From: Phoronis ovalis
Lineage: Eukaryota; Phoronida; Phoronidae
DNA length: 18,595 bases
Assembly: GCA_028565635.1 (NCBI GenBank)
Contig: JAOXYB010017719.1
Coordinates: 1-18,595, forward strand
Direction of reading: 5' to 3'
Below the pieces are notes generated by a model. The model did no database searches. It had not been told where the DNA came from and saw only the letters and a list, made by a program, of their open reading frames with translations. Every line of letters begins with the position of its first letter. The first letter of the stretch is position 1. The translations under genes and the position numbers were made by a program. Positions 1 through 10,100 of this stretch are shown piece after piece.

Positions 1-138
1 CACTAGCTCCAAATACTAACATACCACTAGCTCCAAATACTAACATACCACTAGCTCCAAATACTAACATACCACTAACTCCAAATACTAACATACCACT
101 AGCTCCAAATACTAACATACCACTAGCTCCAAACCTAC
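1..138. repeat. 24-bp intronic minisatellite, about 5.75 copies
   Basis: A 24-bp unit that starts CACTAGCTCC and ends TACTAACATAC is repeated head to tail from the first base. Copies lie at 1-24, 25-48, 49-72, 73-96 and 97-120, with a degenerate partial copy at 121-138. The copies are identical except for one G-to-A change in the fourth and divergence at the end of the last. The array probably continues to the left of the window. It sits in the intron just before the first ninjurin exon seen here, and each full unit contains TACTAAC, a perfect match to the classical intron branch-point sequence. Confidence 0.95.
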
Positions 139-174
139 TTTTGACATTTTGTTGAACTTCTATATTATTTTCAG

Positions 175-295
175 ACCGAGAAATTTTCAATGAATTGGTA
201 TACCACAGTAAAGTCTGCGAGTGGAGGTATGCTGAACTTTGGCCTTTTAGAGCTAACTGCTGTTGCTTTGAAAAAACTAGTCAGCGCAGGAAGAG
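175..295 (+). CDS. Ninjurin penultimate coding exon
   Basis: The acceptor is TATTTTCAG ending at 174 and the donor is GAG|GTAAAT at 296. The exon is 121 nt, 40 codons plus one base. The frame is set by the ninjurin match and by the phase of the next exon. A second open frame across this exon (Cys-rich, ending KRKR-like) fails, because after splicing it meets a stop early in the next exon. Confidence 0.87.
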
Positions 296-944
296 GTAAA
301 TAAAAACAAAGGAATTATAAAACTAGATTCATTTGCCTTTGCTTTTGATACTATTCTGCTGCATATGAAAGGAGAAAGTAAAATAAATCTGTCACACAAT
401 TTAGTCACTCGACTGGGAAAAGTTCTAACTTTTAAAAACCCTGCTCTTTTTAATTTGTTAATCAAAATATACTTTCTTACCCTTGTTGCCTTTAAAGTTT
501 ATAAAATTCGCCATTTAGGCACTCAATTTTTTCAAGAATAATGGTAAGACATCACGAATTTTTTTAATTATTAGGAAAGACACTACCACGGAAAAAAGTT
601 ACCGGCAACGTCGCCTACAGATGCATTTTATATATTAAAACATCGATCTGTTTGTTTCAGTTGTGGAACCGAACTACAATGTCCTGTTTGCGTTCTACAT
701 CCTTATGATAGTACTGCAGATCACAGGACTTCTGATTTTAGCGTATTTGTCAACAGTTAATGTCAAACATATCGAGAATAACACATGGCTAAACAGACTG
801 AATAATACTGTTGCTCTACTTTCATCAGCTTTACTGATGCTGTTAACTGTTTCGACATCGTTACAATCAGATCTGAATGAGAATCCTGCATTGAAGCAGC
901 TACTAGAAAAACCGAGTAAAATAAATTTAACACAGTACATGTAA
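175..944 (+). CDS. Ninjurin-family membrane protein, last two coding exons (5' end outside window)
   Basis: Exons at 175-295 and 661-944 join in phase (AGA G|TT GTG), giving a 134-residue C-terminal part ending at TAA 942-944. The first exon encodes the conserved amphipathic-helix region: NWYTTVKSASGGML, then a leucine-rich helix ending LKKLVSAGR. This matches the family pattern Y-x-x-x-KSA-x-x-ML ... LK-x-x-V. The second exon encodes two hydrophobic segments, around FAFYILMIVLQITGLLILAY and VALLSSALLMLLTV, joined by a short polar loop with WLNRLNN. This is the usual ninjurin arrangement. In vertebrates NINJ1 oligomerises in the plasma membrane and drives membrane rupture in lytic cell death; family members were first described as adhesion molecules. 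Whether this protein lyses membranes is inference. The start codon and N-terminal tail lie upstream of the window. I cannot tell a NINJ1 from a NINJ2 orthologue, and invertebrate copies often predate that split. Confidence 0.88.
296..660 (+). other. Ninjurin intron (365 bp)
   Basis: GTAAAT...TTTCAG intron between the two ninjurin exons. It is AT-rich and I see no other feature in it. Confidence 0.85.
661..944 (+). CDS. Ninjurin terminal coding exon
   Basis: The acceptor is GTTTGTTTCAG ending at 660. The exon supplies TT to finish a Val codon, then 93 residues and TAA. It carries both transmembrane segments and a short hydrophilic C-terminal tail of about 30 residues. Two NxT/NxS-like sites (NNT in the inter-helix loop and near TM2) are visible. 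An opposite-strand open frame (695-1195) overlaps it and is judged a shadow. Confidence 0.88.
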
Positions 945-1380
945 CATTCTAACATCTCGTACTGGGAACGTATCACAGAGCCTAAATACCATTCGGTTAC
1001 CGTGTGCAGGCTTTTGAATGGACAGTGAATATACAGGGATTGTGAAGCCTTTGTATGCGCATACGTTTTATTTAATGTTGACGACAAATAACTATACCAC
1101 TGAACATCGAGGATTTTTATGACTTTTGTGTAGGAGAGTGATGTTTTTGTAATTGTAGAGTACACATGACAGAATTTATAATAATATACACACAATGGAT
1201 GCCCTTAATTGTTTTTCTCAATTGTCACTTTGCCTTGCTTTTTATTTGGAGCAGTGCAGTTTATTTAACTAACCTATATACTTTCATCCGGGACTTTCAT
1301 TACCAACTGAAAATCGATGTAAATGTTAAAAGTATATAGAACTGAATAAAAACACAAAGTTAGGAGGCGCCACATCTCGA
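945..1380 (+). other. Ninjurin 3' UTR and downstream DNA
   Basis: Non-coding sequence follows the ninjurin stop and runs to the first likely poly(A) signal at 1345. No further coding exon is visible. Confidence 0.6.
1345..1350 (+). terminator. Likely ninjurin poly(A) signal AATAAA
   Basis: AATAAA about 400 bases after the ninjurin stop codon, the first perfect hexamer downstream. A further AATAAA lies at 1567. The cleavage site cannot be fixed from sequence alone. Confidence 0.5.
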
Positions 1381-1381
1381 C

Positions 1382-1389
1382 TATAAAAG
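1382..1389 (+). promoter_or_regulatory. Candidate TATA box, distal promoter
   Basis: TATAAAAG in locally more GC-rich DNA (GGCGCCACATCTCG lies just upstream). A start site would be expected near 1410-1415. It begins only about 32 bases after the ninjurin poly(A) signal and is followed by a leader-like stretch ending in a strong donor at 1515. No initiator could be assigned confidently. Confidence 0.4.
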
Positions 1390-1411
1390 CCAGGTCCATG
1401 GGTCGATTATT

Positions 1412-1514
1412 AGCATACTAGAGGGGTGTTAGGCAACATTCAAACGTCGTATAGTCTCTAAAAGGCACCCACCAGTGTTGTTGTGTTTCCCCATAGTTTC
1501 GAGTTAGACATACA
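1412..1514 (+). other. Candidate non-coding first exon (distal)
   Basis: The stretch from the predicted start site to ACA|GTGAGT (donor at 1515) contains no ATG. Spliced to the acceptor at 6664 it would make ATG 6666 the first start codon of the protease mRNA, with a leader intron of about 5.15 kb. This is inference from signals only; it could equally belong to another transcript or be non-functional. Confidence 0.3.
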
Positions 1515-1520
1515 GTGAGT

Positions 1521-1996
1521 GAACTTTTTAGACAAACATATGAATGCATATTTTGTTAAATTTTGAAATAAATCAACTCTACATATGTCGCTAGTTCATT
1601 TGTATCGTTTATCTTTCGTACAAGATAACGTAAAAGCGTTCACTTATTGAGCATGATAGCCCTGCAGTTGCTCTATGTGAATGCATTACGTAAACAATTT
1701 TATAAATTTGGCCGTGTTTTTAATAAAAAAAATACCATTTGTATGCAGATTTGGTTATTGCAATAGCACTGTTAACATTGGTTACATTGTCATATTTGTT
1801 TATATGTATAAGTCATATTTTTACAATACAGGAATGTTATACCAACTTTTAAAATGATAATATTCTTCGTACTGAAGTCAAGCATGCTAGTGCAAAAGGA
1901 TGACTTAGTAGATACATAAATTCAATAACATATAAAAATACTTCAGATAAACGTATACACGTCACGGCCGTCAGATGAGGGGGTGCGTTTTTTTTG
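1521..1996. other. AT-rich intergenic or leader-intron DNA
   Basis: No coding exon is supported. A minus-strand open frame across 1849-2061 includes a GRPRKK-like stretch. It overlaps the start of the dispersed repeat and is not conserved in that repeat's second copy. Confidence 0.5.
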
Positions 1997-2391
1997 CGTG
2001 GTCTTCCCAGGCGCCCTACGATTTGTAACAAGGAAGTTTTTTTACTTTTATTATATTTCATATTGTCATGAATAATATAAATTAAAATAATATTAAATTA
2101 AATGTATAACAGAGACATGATATTTATATTATGGAGTTTCTATAAATGTCTACCATCACGAGTGAATTTGGTATCACACACTGTTAATTAAGCTTAATAA
2201 ACCTAACGGTCCTTTTATATAAGGTCCAAAACATTTCTCAAAACTACTAATTAACCAAGACGACCACATTAACCAGGACCATATATTGATTTGACTCTAT
2301 CTTGCATAAACTTTGCAACCTCCAAATGCAACAGACCATGAACATATTTATTTCCTGAAGCCGATTTTCTCAAAAACAAGGTTACAATATG
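1997..2391 (+). repeat. 395-bp dispersed repeat, copy A
   Basis: Similarity to 18042-18436 begins at CGTGGTCTTCCC and ends at GTTACAATATG. The two copies have the same length and orientation. More than 100 consecutive bases are identical in the middle (around ATGGAGTTTCTATAAATGTC), with scattered changes elsewhere. It contains an internal near-duplication (ATTAACCAAGACGACC then ACATTAACCAGGACC). No terminal inverted repeats, target-site duplication or coding capacity is evident, so the class of element is unknown. After 2391 this copy continues into sequence not shared with copy B. Confidence 0.92.
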
Positions 2392-5300
2392 GAGTGAATT
2401 TTATAATATTAAGTATTTCTTGAGCGCCCGTTACGACAAAGTAATTTTGATGACTTTTTGAAATATTTCAGTACTAAAAGGTGTTTTTTTTATTTTTTGG
2501 CATGTTTTCAATTAATGTATTGATCGTCCAAAATTCACTAAGCCATATCTTGAAGTCTGTTGTAGTTAAAGACATGATATTTGAGGTTTGACATCCCCAG
2601 GGTAGGCCATTGCTGACCTTGTGGTCAAAAGGTCATTTAGGGGTCAAAAGTCAAAATTCTAAAAATGATGTTGAAAGGTAATTTGGAGGTCATTTAACGT
2701 TCATAGAAGCCAATATGAGCAACCCTGCCTTTGCTAAAAGGTTATCTAGTTGTTGCATTGAAAATATAGCAGCTATGATAATTTCATTAAATACGATATT
2801 ATTTATATTGCGGTGAAGTAAAATCAGAAGTATAAAAAATTAATTCCTCTACATCAAAATGTAGTAAAAGTACATGAAAAAACACTAAGATATAACATTT
2901 ATTTTTAAAACTAGTTTAAATATTGAAATAAAAAGCATATTCCAGTTTGTGATCGTTTACTCGTTTATGGAAAAGTTGGGAACACTTTCGGACTATTTTT
3001 TAGCTTCTAGTTCTACTTCTGCTAAGCTCTCTTCAGTACATGCAGAGTTACAAGCATTACTTAAGTAACTTTGCCACTGTGTTTTATCAAACTTTCCCAC
3101 AGTTTACAGTTATATATAGAAATAAGGTAAATTTTCTTAGTCTAAACGTATCTTATAATTAGATGGAAATATATTTATTAAATTGCATGTGCTACTCTTT
3201 TGCACACTTAATTATTTGTAAGAACTCAGTCATTTATTTTTTAAATGTGCAAAGGTGCAAAAGTAAGATTTATTATTCTAACCTGTGCTTTGAATATTTA
3301 CGCAAGTTCCCAGAAACAAAAATATATTTTAGAGACTTATTAGTTACTTATCCTAAGACAGTTCCTAATTATAATGTTAAACTGAAATCATACTGTCTTT
3401 TTTTGAAAACCATTTTTAAAGAAACGCATATTATCATTGTGATACGTTTTATAACCACCAGAACTAAATGCAGCAGGTGAGACACCTCAACATCTACCTT
3501 TCGCCTTCTAGTTCGGAGGTGGAACAAGTTTGATACAAGTCATGGTCTTGGTTTAGCTCTGAGTTGACTCTTAAATAATATGACAATAGCAAATGGTTAA
3601 AAATTAATACATCACCAAAAGAAGAACTAGCTGTGAACAGGTTTATTTTAAATGTAGAGTTTCCTACCTTTTCCGTGCTTGGTCCATTTCTCCGTCAAAG
3701 TAAATTTTCAATAATGTACTTGATTCTTTTAAATCTTTTCGGTTTCGGCAAAATGACTAACAGCAGTGTTTCGTGGTAAGGTGAAACGGTCCACGGACTA
3801 CACCACTCAAGTGGTGCTGGTTGAGAAATCTAACGGTGTACTTTATTTTTATTAAAAACTCTTGAATCTTAAAATTTGTTAAACACCAAGCATTTAAATA
3901 GATAATTTAATTCTAATTAAACATCTTCTTAAGCATGCATATATTTAGACTGATAAATATTTATGTGTCACAGAAGGACACTGGTCATGATTCATGCCCT
4001 AAATTAAAATTATATTAATGTTTTAAAATGTGATCAAGTTTCTGGCAATTCTTGAAAGAGGTGTTGCGCAAGTACCATACGTAAATGATTTCAGAACCAT
4101 TATTATACACAAGGCAATGGAACAATTTCAATGTAATATTATACTGACTGTTGTTTTTGTTGTATGTCAAACATTTTCTTACTTTGTAAATGAGTTAAAC
4201 CGTTTATAAATAGTTAACAGTGGTATGACTGGGTAAATGATATGGTGATTGATAAGTTAAAAGATAATCATTCACATTTGGCAATACTTATTCCCACAAC
4301 CACCCTAAAGTTTCAAGATGTAATAATTATTACATTTTGAGATGAAATGACAAGCAATTGCTTTGCAAAATATAAAAAAAAAATTAATTTTTTACGGAAC
4401 GCGTTGTAAAATGTAATACATCTTACTACAAAAACAAATGTTGGTCTGTTATTTTCGATGCATGGCTTTTGTCAGCAGGTACACAGATATTAGTTTGCTG
4501 CTAGATTGATCTTTCATAGCGAAGCCATCATTACGCAATACGAAGAGGTTACAAAATCAATTTTTTTATATGACACATCCCCAGTGGAAGTGGCATTGTT
4601 ATTCTTCTTTTCAAAGGTATAATTTTGAACAACAAGAATCTGAATATTAGATAATTTCAGATACTAAACATTTGCAGTTGCTGTTAAAAGTAAATATATT
4701 TGCATTGCAACTGCTTATATTGGTATGTAGAGCCACTGGGATTAAAGTATAATATTTAAATTGTTCTGATTAGAATGTCTTTCAACAGAGGTAAATAATT
4801 CTTAGAAAAGATGATGCAAGACGTGTAGCTTGGATACTTCATGGCAACATTATATCAAAATAGCATTAAAAGTCCATTATAAAGTTTTTAAACTTTGTAA
4901 AAACCATTTTTTTTAAAACATCTTTAAAAATCATTTCCTCTGTTGTTTCTTGATAGCACACATTTTCTTATTTTCTTGAGTCAAACTAATTTATAATGAA
5001 TACAATAAACAGTAGTAGGCTGATTACTGATGAGGCGTTAACACATTGATACCGTCATTCCCGATCCCATGCTTTCTTGAAGTTCAATAAACGTTTGAAT
5101 TTAAATATATATTTCTATATATATAGTTTTTGTATTATTTAAGTTTTCAGTAATTTGTGAGCAATATATATCGTAGTGTCCTTGATTTGTATTTCTTTTT
5201 AAGCAATCATGACAAAGTATGTAATAAAGCATTTCTAACTTTTACACTTTTTTAAGATCGATTTATTTAATATGAAGCGACTTGAGTTCAAATAAACACC

Positions 5301-5485
5301 TTGTCACGCCCTTTTATTAACGAACATGATTATTCACATTTTATTTTTCTCGAATATTCTATTGATCATCTATACAATTTTATCAGAGTAGTTATGGATA
5401 CAAGGACGAATGGTTATCTATTACTTACTTGGGTTTGATAATTTTAATGTAATGACCAATCAAGACTCATGTAAATCACGACATT
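2392..5485. other. About 3.1 kb non-coding, AT-rich
   Basis: No exon with a recognisable protein signature is seen on either strand. The first part (2560-2720), with runs of GGTCA, looks like old transposon-derived DNA. An 8-bp inverted repeat (GCAGTTGC 4674-4681 / GCAACTGC 4707-4714) is visible, as is a short palindrome around CACCACTCAAGTGGTG near 3801. An open frame at 3163-3480 has AT-driven composition (many I, Y, F, K) and no recognisable domain, so I do not call it. Confidence 0.55.
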
Positions 5486-5492
5486 TATAAAG
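5486..5492 (+). promoter_or_regulatory. Candidate TATA box, proximal promoter
   Basis: TATAAAG within CATTTATAAAGGG, followed about 30 bases later by TGTTACAGACGATAAGG, a reasonable start-site zone. It lies about 1.2 kb before the protease start codon. Sequence signals only. Confidence 0.4.
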
Positions 5493-5515
5493 GGATTTCC
5501 CCTGCTGTTACAGAC

Positions 5516-5596
5516 GATAAGGATACGTCAGACATTATTTGCAATATGATATGGAGAGATCAAGGTGCAGCATTTCGAGGATTGGTTTTGGTACCG
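5516..5596 (+). other. Candidate first exon of protease gene (proximal)
   Basis: A leader-like stretch ending at ACCG|GTAAGG (donor at 5597), a strong donor. Joined to the acceptor at 6664 it would precede the protease start. Two ATGs (5546 and 5551) in reasonable contexts lie out of frame with the protease, which is either a translational brake or evidence against this exon. In the protease frame a TGA at 5547 closes this exon before any ATG, so it does not extend the protein. Confidence 0.35.
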
Positions 5597-6664
5597 GTAA
5601 GGGTGGCATTTAATGCGGTGCTTGCATATTTGGTTGAAAAAGAATTAAGAAAAACACGAATTTAATATCCAATACAGAAGTAAACAATAAGGTAAATGTA
5701 AAGATATAAATTTATAGACTTGTATCAACTGAAGTAGTGACTTATTAAAATATATAAAATCTGGAACATTTTGAACATACACAATCTTACACACTGCAGG
5801 TTGAAATTCACAAATCAGTGATTAATTATAACATAGTACATGTACATAGTGCATATTTGAATAACAAATTTAGGATACAATGTATATTTTTCTAGCTATA
5901 AAAAGAAAGTCTTTAGAAGGTACTATAAAGTGTTTAAATGTTTTCAGTGGTCAGAAAGAATTTAAAAGAATTTTTTTAAAATAACTGTTATACATTAGTG
6001 GAAAGTGCTTCAATAAAGTGTGATTTTAACTTTTTTCATTACAACTAATTCGAACTGTAATAGTGCAAGCTACTAAGTTTTTAAAATAATCTTTTATCTG
6101 TAGTGCATGTTACATTACAAATACATTATCTTTTTAGATGGCAGCAATTATTAGTTCTACTTGCATCAGTTCAGCGAATTATATACATAGTTTTGAATTT
6201 ACAGCAATGTCGGTACTATTTCTGTCAAAGTTGCGAAATATTAAAATAATACAGATGCAAGCGCATTGTAAATGCCTTTTACAAACTATTTACGTCGATG
6301 TTTACCTAACAACAATTATGTATTAAATAATGTACGAATTTCAAAAATACGTTGCTTTAAACGTTATTTCGGAGAACTTTTTTATATGGGGTCAATATTG
6401 ATATATAAAGAACAATAAACATGCTTATAATTATAAATATAATCCCAGGTAACTTAGCTTATTCTCTCTAATTATGAAGTTATGGACATTTGTTTATTAT
6501 ATTATATTATTATATATAATTATATGTAAATTTATGCCGTCACATTCAAATTAAAAGGGTCATTATAGTACTTACCTTTACCGCTACCTTCTGAAAGCTG
6601 TGCATTTATCAAACGTAAAACTAGCTATTAACATATAACTATACATATAATTGTTTCTTTTCAG
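5597..6664. other. Probable leader intron before protease exon 1
   Basis: Very AT-rich, including ATTATATTATATTATT around 6500. It ends in TTGTTTCTTTTCAG, a strong acceptor, one base before the protease ATG. An open frame at 6138-6326 has no recognisable features. Confidence 0.45.
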
Positions 6665-6665
6665 A

Positions 6666-7152
6666 ATGTCCCAAAAGGACAATAACGATAAAGTGGAACT
6701 TCTTGAAGATGTTGGACAAACTGATACTCGTATTGATGTTTTCAACGTCAACTGTGATCAACGCGACTTATCTGTTTCAAATCCAGCAACAGCTTCACCA
6801 TCGGTGTATAGCAATCCTCCTCATCCGCAAATGTGTACAGATGTCTCGTCAAGAACAGGTTATGCAGTACCTGCTTCAACAGTTTTACAATCACCGATAT
6901 TGCATAGAGTTACTGTACGCACAACTGCCAACAACCAAGATTCGAACAGTACAACGCGACAATGTTGTAGGACATATCTTTTTATAAGGCTGTTCGTTGC
7001 AATCGTAAGTATTATAGTTACCATCACAGTTGCGATCGTTGTTTCATCTTCTTCAAGCGGGTCTTCAAGCGATGTCGATGGCTATTCAAGCGGGTCTTCA
7101 AGCGACGTCGATGACTATTACAACCCTATCACAAATCCACCTGATATAAAAG
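6666..7152 (+). CDS. Protease exon 1: cytoplasmic tail, TM segment, stalk
   Basis: Starts [13 protein letters not shown] after acceptor TTTTCAG (6664) and ends AAA G|GTATCT (phase 1). Residues 1-103 are polar with no recognised domain. CC at 100-101, next to the membrane, could be palmitoylated. Residues 104-126 form the only strongly hydrophobic stretch ([22 protein letters not shown]). There is no cleavable signal peptide, which fits a type II orientation. Residues 127-155 form a Ser-Gly/Asp stalk built on a 33-bp tandem duplication. Confidence 0.85.
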
Positions 7153-10100
7153 GTATCTACCCTTCTTCATCATCTAATTAAGGTACTTTCATTTACTTGG
7201 CATGGAAGAGTAATTTACATTTTAAAATGTAAATCTCACAATGACTTATTTCTGATTGAAGTATAAAATAGAATTTTGAAACACTGTTGTAATATTTTTA
7301 CATCTTACAGAATGTCAGTTCAGGGCACTGGTCTACTTTTGTTGAAAATCTTATTCACATACATTCTGTATGTAAAGAGAGTGGCACCGATGGTACCTAG
7401 CCTATTCAACTTTACAATGCTTTACAATAATCATATACTCACTAATTAATTCGTTTTCCATCACAGAGTTTTCGTGCCTATATAGTCAACAAAAATGTCC
7501 CCATGAAGACAAATGCATTCTGCATTATTGGGTTTGTGACGGGGAAAACGACTGTGCTGATGGAAGTGATGAAGCGAATTGCGGTATTTTTAACAGTTTA
7601 TATTTTTAATTAACTTTTTATTAATTACTTTTATTTGGAATTATTTCAAGCCGATTATTTTGCCATAAAGCCTTTCAAGTTTATTTCGGAAAATGAATGA
7701 ATTAATATAATAATTGAACGGAACTGAAATAAATGAGAGATGTTATCATTTATTTTTAATTAAATAATGTTATGGGTGGGACTTCCTAATGCAACTCCTT
7801 TGCCTTTGTTGTCAATAAACCCATTTATGTGCAATTACTGCAAACTGATAATTCAGTTCAGGGGAGCTGGTAAACGGGAAAAACTCTCCTGTTCGTACAT
7901 TTTGTTTAGTTTAGTTTATAATTTTATATCATATGAATCCAGCTTTTGTAATGTGGATTGAAAAATAATGAAAATTGTTAATTATATCTGTTAATATTCC
8001 AGCATTTAAAGGGAGTGACACCGACGTTTATGATGCGTTGTCATGTAATTTTTCGTCGCAATTTATCTACGAAGATGTTTGTAATTATAAGCAAATGCAA
8101 CACGAAACTTCTTCATCAAGCACATGGGAGAAGTACAAATGGAGTACGGAATCCGGAGGCGACAATATAAACCACCCTTCAGCAAATCCGTTTGGTGATC
8201 AAAACGAAGGTGTGCTTTTCTAAAGTCTTAATAAAGACTTATTATTCTTCTATATTTTAAATTGCAAAACAAAAATGAATACTCTGGTAGATTTTATTTG
8301 GAAATAATAATTGTTAATAATTTTTAATTTAATTTTTAATTTTTAATACTCTGGTAGATTTTATTTTTAGCGTGCTGTACTTACAGTTTGGAAATAATAA
8401 TTGTTAATAATTTTTTGGAGAAAACTGTCAATTTTGCCGTAGCCAACGAACTGTGTGTAAAATTTATTTGTAAATTGTATTTATCTTTATCCGGGACATG
8501 TTTTGGAACGGACTTTGAGTGCAAAAGTTACAAGAAAGTAACTTACTGATCCAAACTTGATTGCTTGGTAATTTATATCGTACCACTAGGATATTTCACA
8601 GTTTGAAACTGCTTAAAATATCCTGTACCGTACTATTTATAACTACAGTCGTAGAAATATACGTGGTTCAAAATATTTCCTCTCACCGTAGGAGTATATA
8701 TCAATATTTAAAGGAGGACCTTGTAAACATCGTTCCGCGCATATTTTCGAAAATATCTTACTGCATTACAATGCTACAACTTGCATGTGATAAAACAAAC
8801 ATTTTTTCTAAAGGTGTTTTGCATTTTTCAGAGTATGCTTCCATAAGTTCTTCTTTGGGCCATGCTGGTGACAATGCCTTGCTGGTTTCAGAAGCCGTTA
8901 ACATTGTGAACACGAATACGTGCTTGACATTCTGGTATCACATGAACGGGTTGCACGTTGGTAGACTTAGTGTTAATTTGATGACTAGCTTATCCCATTT
9001 AGAGCGTAACAGTAGCATATGGAACAGAACCCGCCAGCAGGGCAATGTGTGGAGATCAGCAGCCGTCAGGTAAGGTGTACATAAAAGTCCCGAGAATAGC
9101 GTTTATTTGATGGCATGTCGATTTAGTAATATAAATAATTTTATTAAATAAATTCAATTTAAATTTAGTTCAAAACTAAACTTTTTACTTTGAAAGAAAC
9201 AATGTTTAGTTGTATCACACTGACTGATAAAGTCTTGTGATAAGATGTGGACATAATTTGTAGTGGACATCGTATGTTTTATATATGAAGATAGTCAGCA
9301 CACTACATTCACAATGTTAAAAAAAAATTCATTATATTATTTATCCAAAATGAAGCCCTATCAATAAACGACATTTTTATTTTAGGACAATGATGACTGA
9401 TGAGTTAATTAGCTAGCAAGCTAATGATTCAGCTAAAATAGAATTCTCACAGTCACAACTGAAAAGTTAACCTGAATCAAAATCACTAATTTTGACAGTT
9501 TGCACCATATTCCTTTAAAATACTGATGTAATTTACAATAACTCATTCTTTTGGATGTAGTTAAATTGTCAAATAACTTAAAATCATACAAAGAAAACAA
9601 AATGGGATTTTTGATTGTTGCTAGCGCATATCGTCATTTTTCGGTACATATCGACATTTATCGGCGCAAAATGTCGATTCGTGACACAGAGTGCAATAAA
9701 ATTTTAAAAAATAAAAGATGTTTAAGGAACCAAACCGAGTTCTATTGAGTATTTCAATTTATTTTAATAAATTGATGACTGACAAGCTAATTAGCAGCTA
9801 GTCATAGTATCAACAGTAACGAAAAAAATGTCCGTTATTTTTTATTCTCTGCTGGAGCCATGGTGATTTAGTTTATTATTTGAAAATGGATTGTGAATTA
9901 TATTTCATAAAAATCAATTAAATTGAAATCTACTTTTTTCTAAAGTGATATATATCCAGTATTTTTTTCATTTTTTCGGTGAAGTGCCACGCTATTAACT
10001 ATAAAATGATGTATAAACGGAAAAATTAACTGCTTTTTCTGTGTCCAGCAAAGTTGAGGAAAATTAGTGAAATATTTCTAACTGTAATACGTTTAGACAC

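Noticed and set aside
1-138. CRISPR-like array at the left edge
   Set aside because: The units are head to tail with no unique spacers, in an intron of an animal gene; it is a minisatellite.
695-1195. 166-codon open frame on the minus strand
   Set aside because: It lies antisense to the ninjurin terminal exon and 3' UTR, has no recognisable domain, and is explained by the composition of the real exon.
1849-2061. Minus-strand frame with a GRPRKK stretch, AT-hook-like
   Set aside because: Overlaps the dispersed repeat. The equivalent frame in copy B stops after about a dozen codons, so it is not conserved as coding.
3163-3480. 105-codon open frame on the plus strand
   Set aside because: Rich in I, Y, F, K as expected from AT-rich DNA; no domain, no clear splice or promoter context.
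6703-6987. 94-codon frame overlapping protease exon 1
   Set aside because: Not called as a gene because it has no known domain and its only good start depends on an unproven leader exon. It is kept as a finding instead.
8561-8831. Upstream part of the open frame that enters exon 4
   Set aside because: Intron read-through; a strong acceptor at 8831 and the MAM alignment start the exon at 8832.
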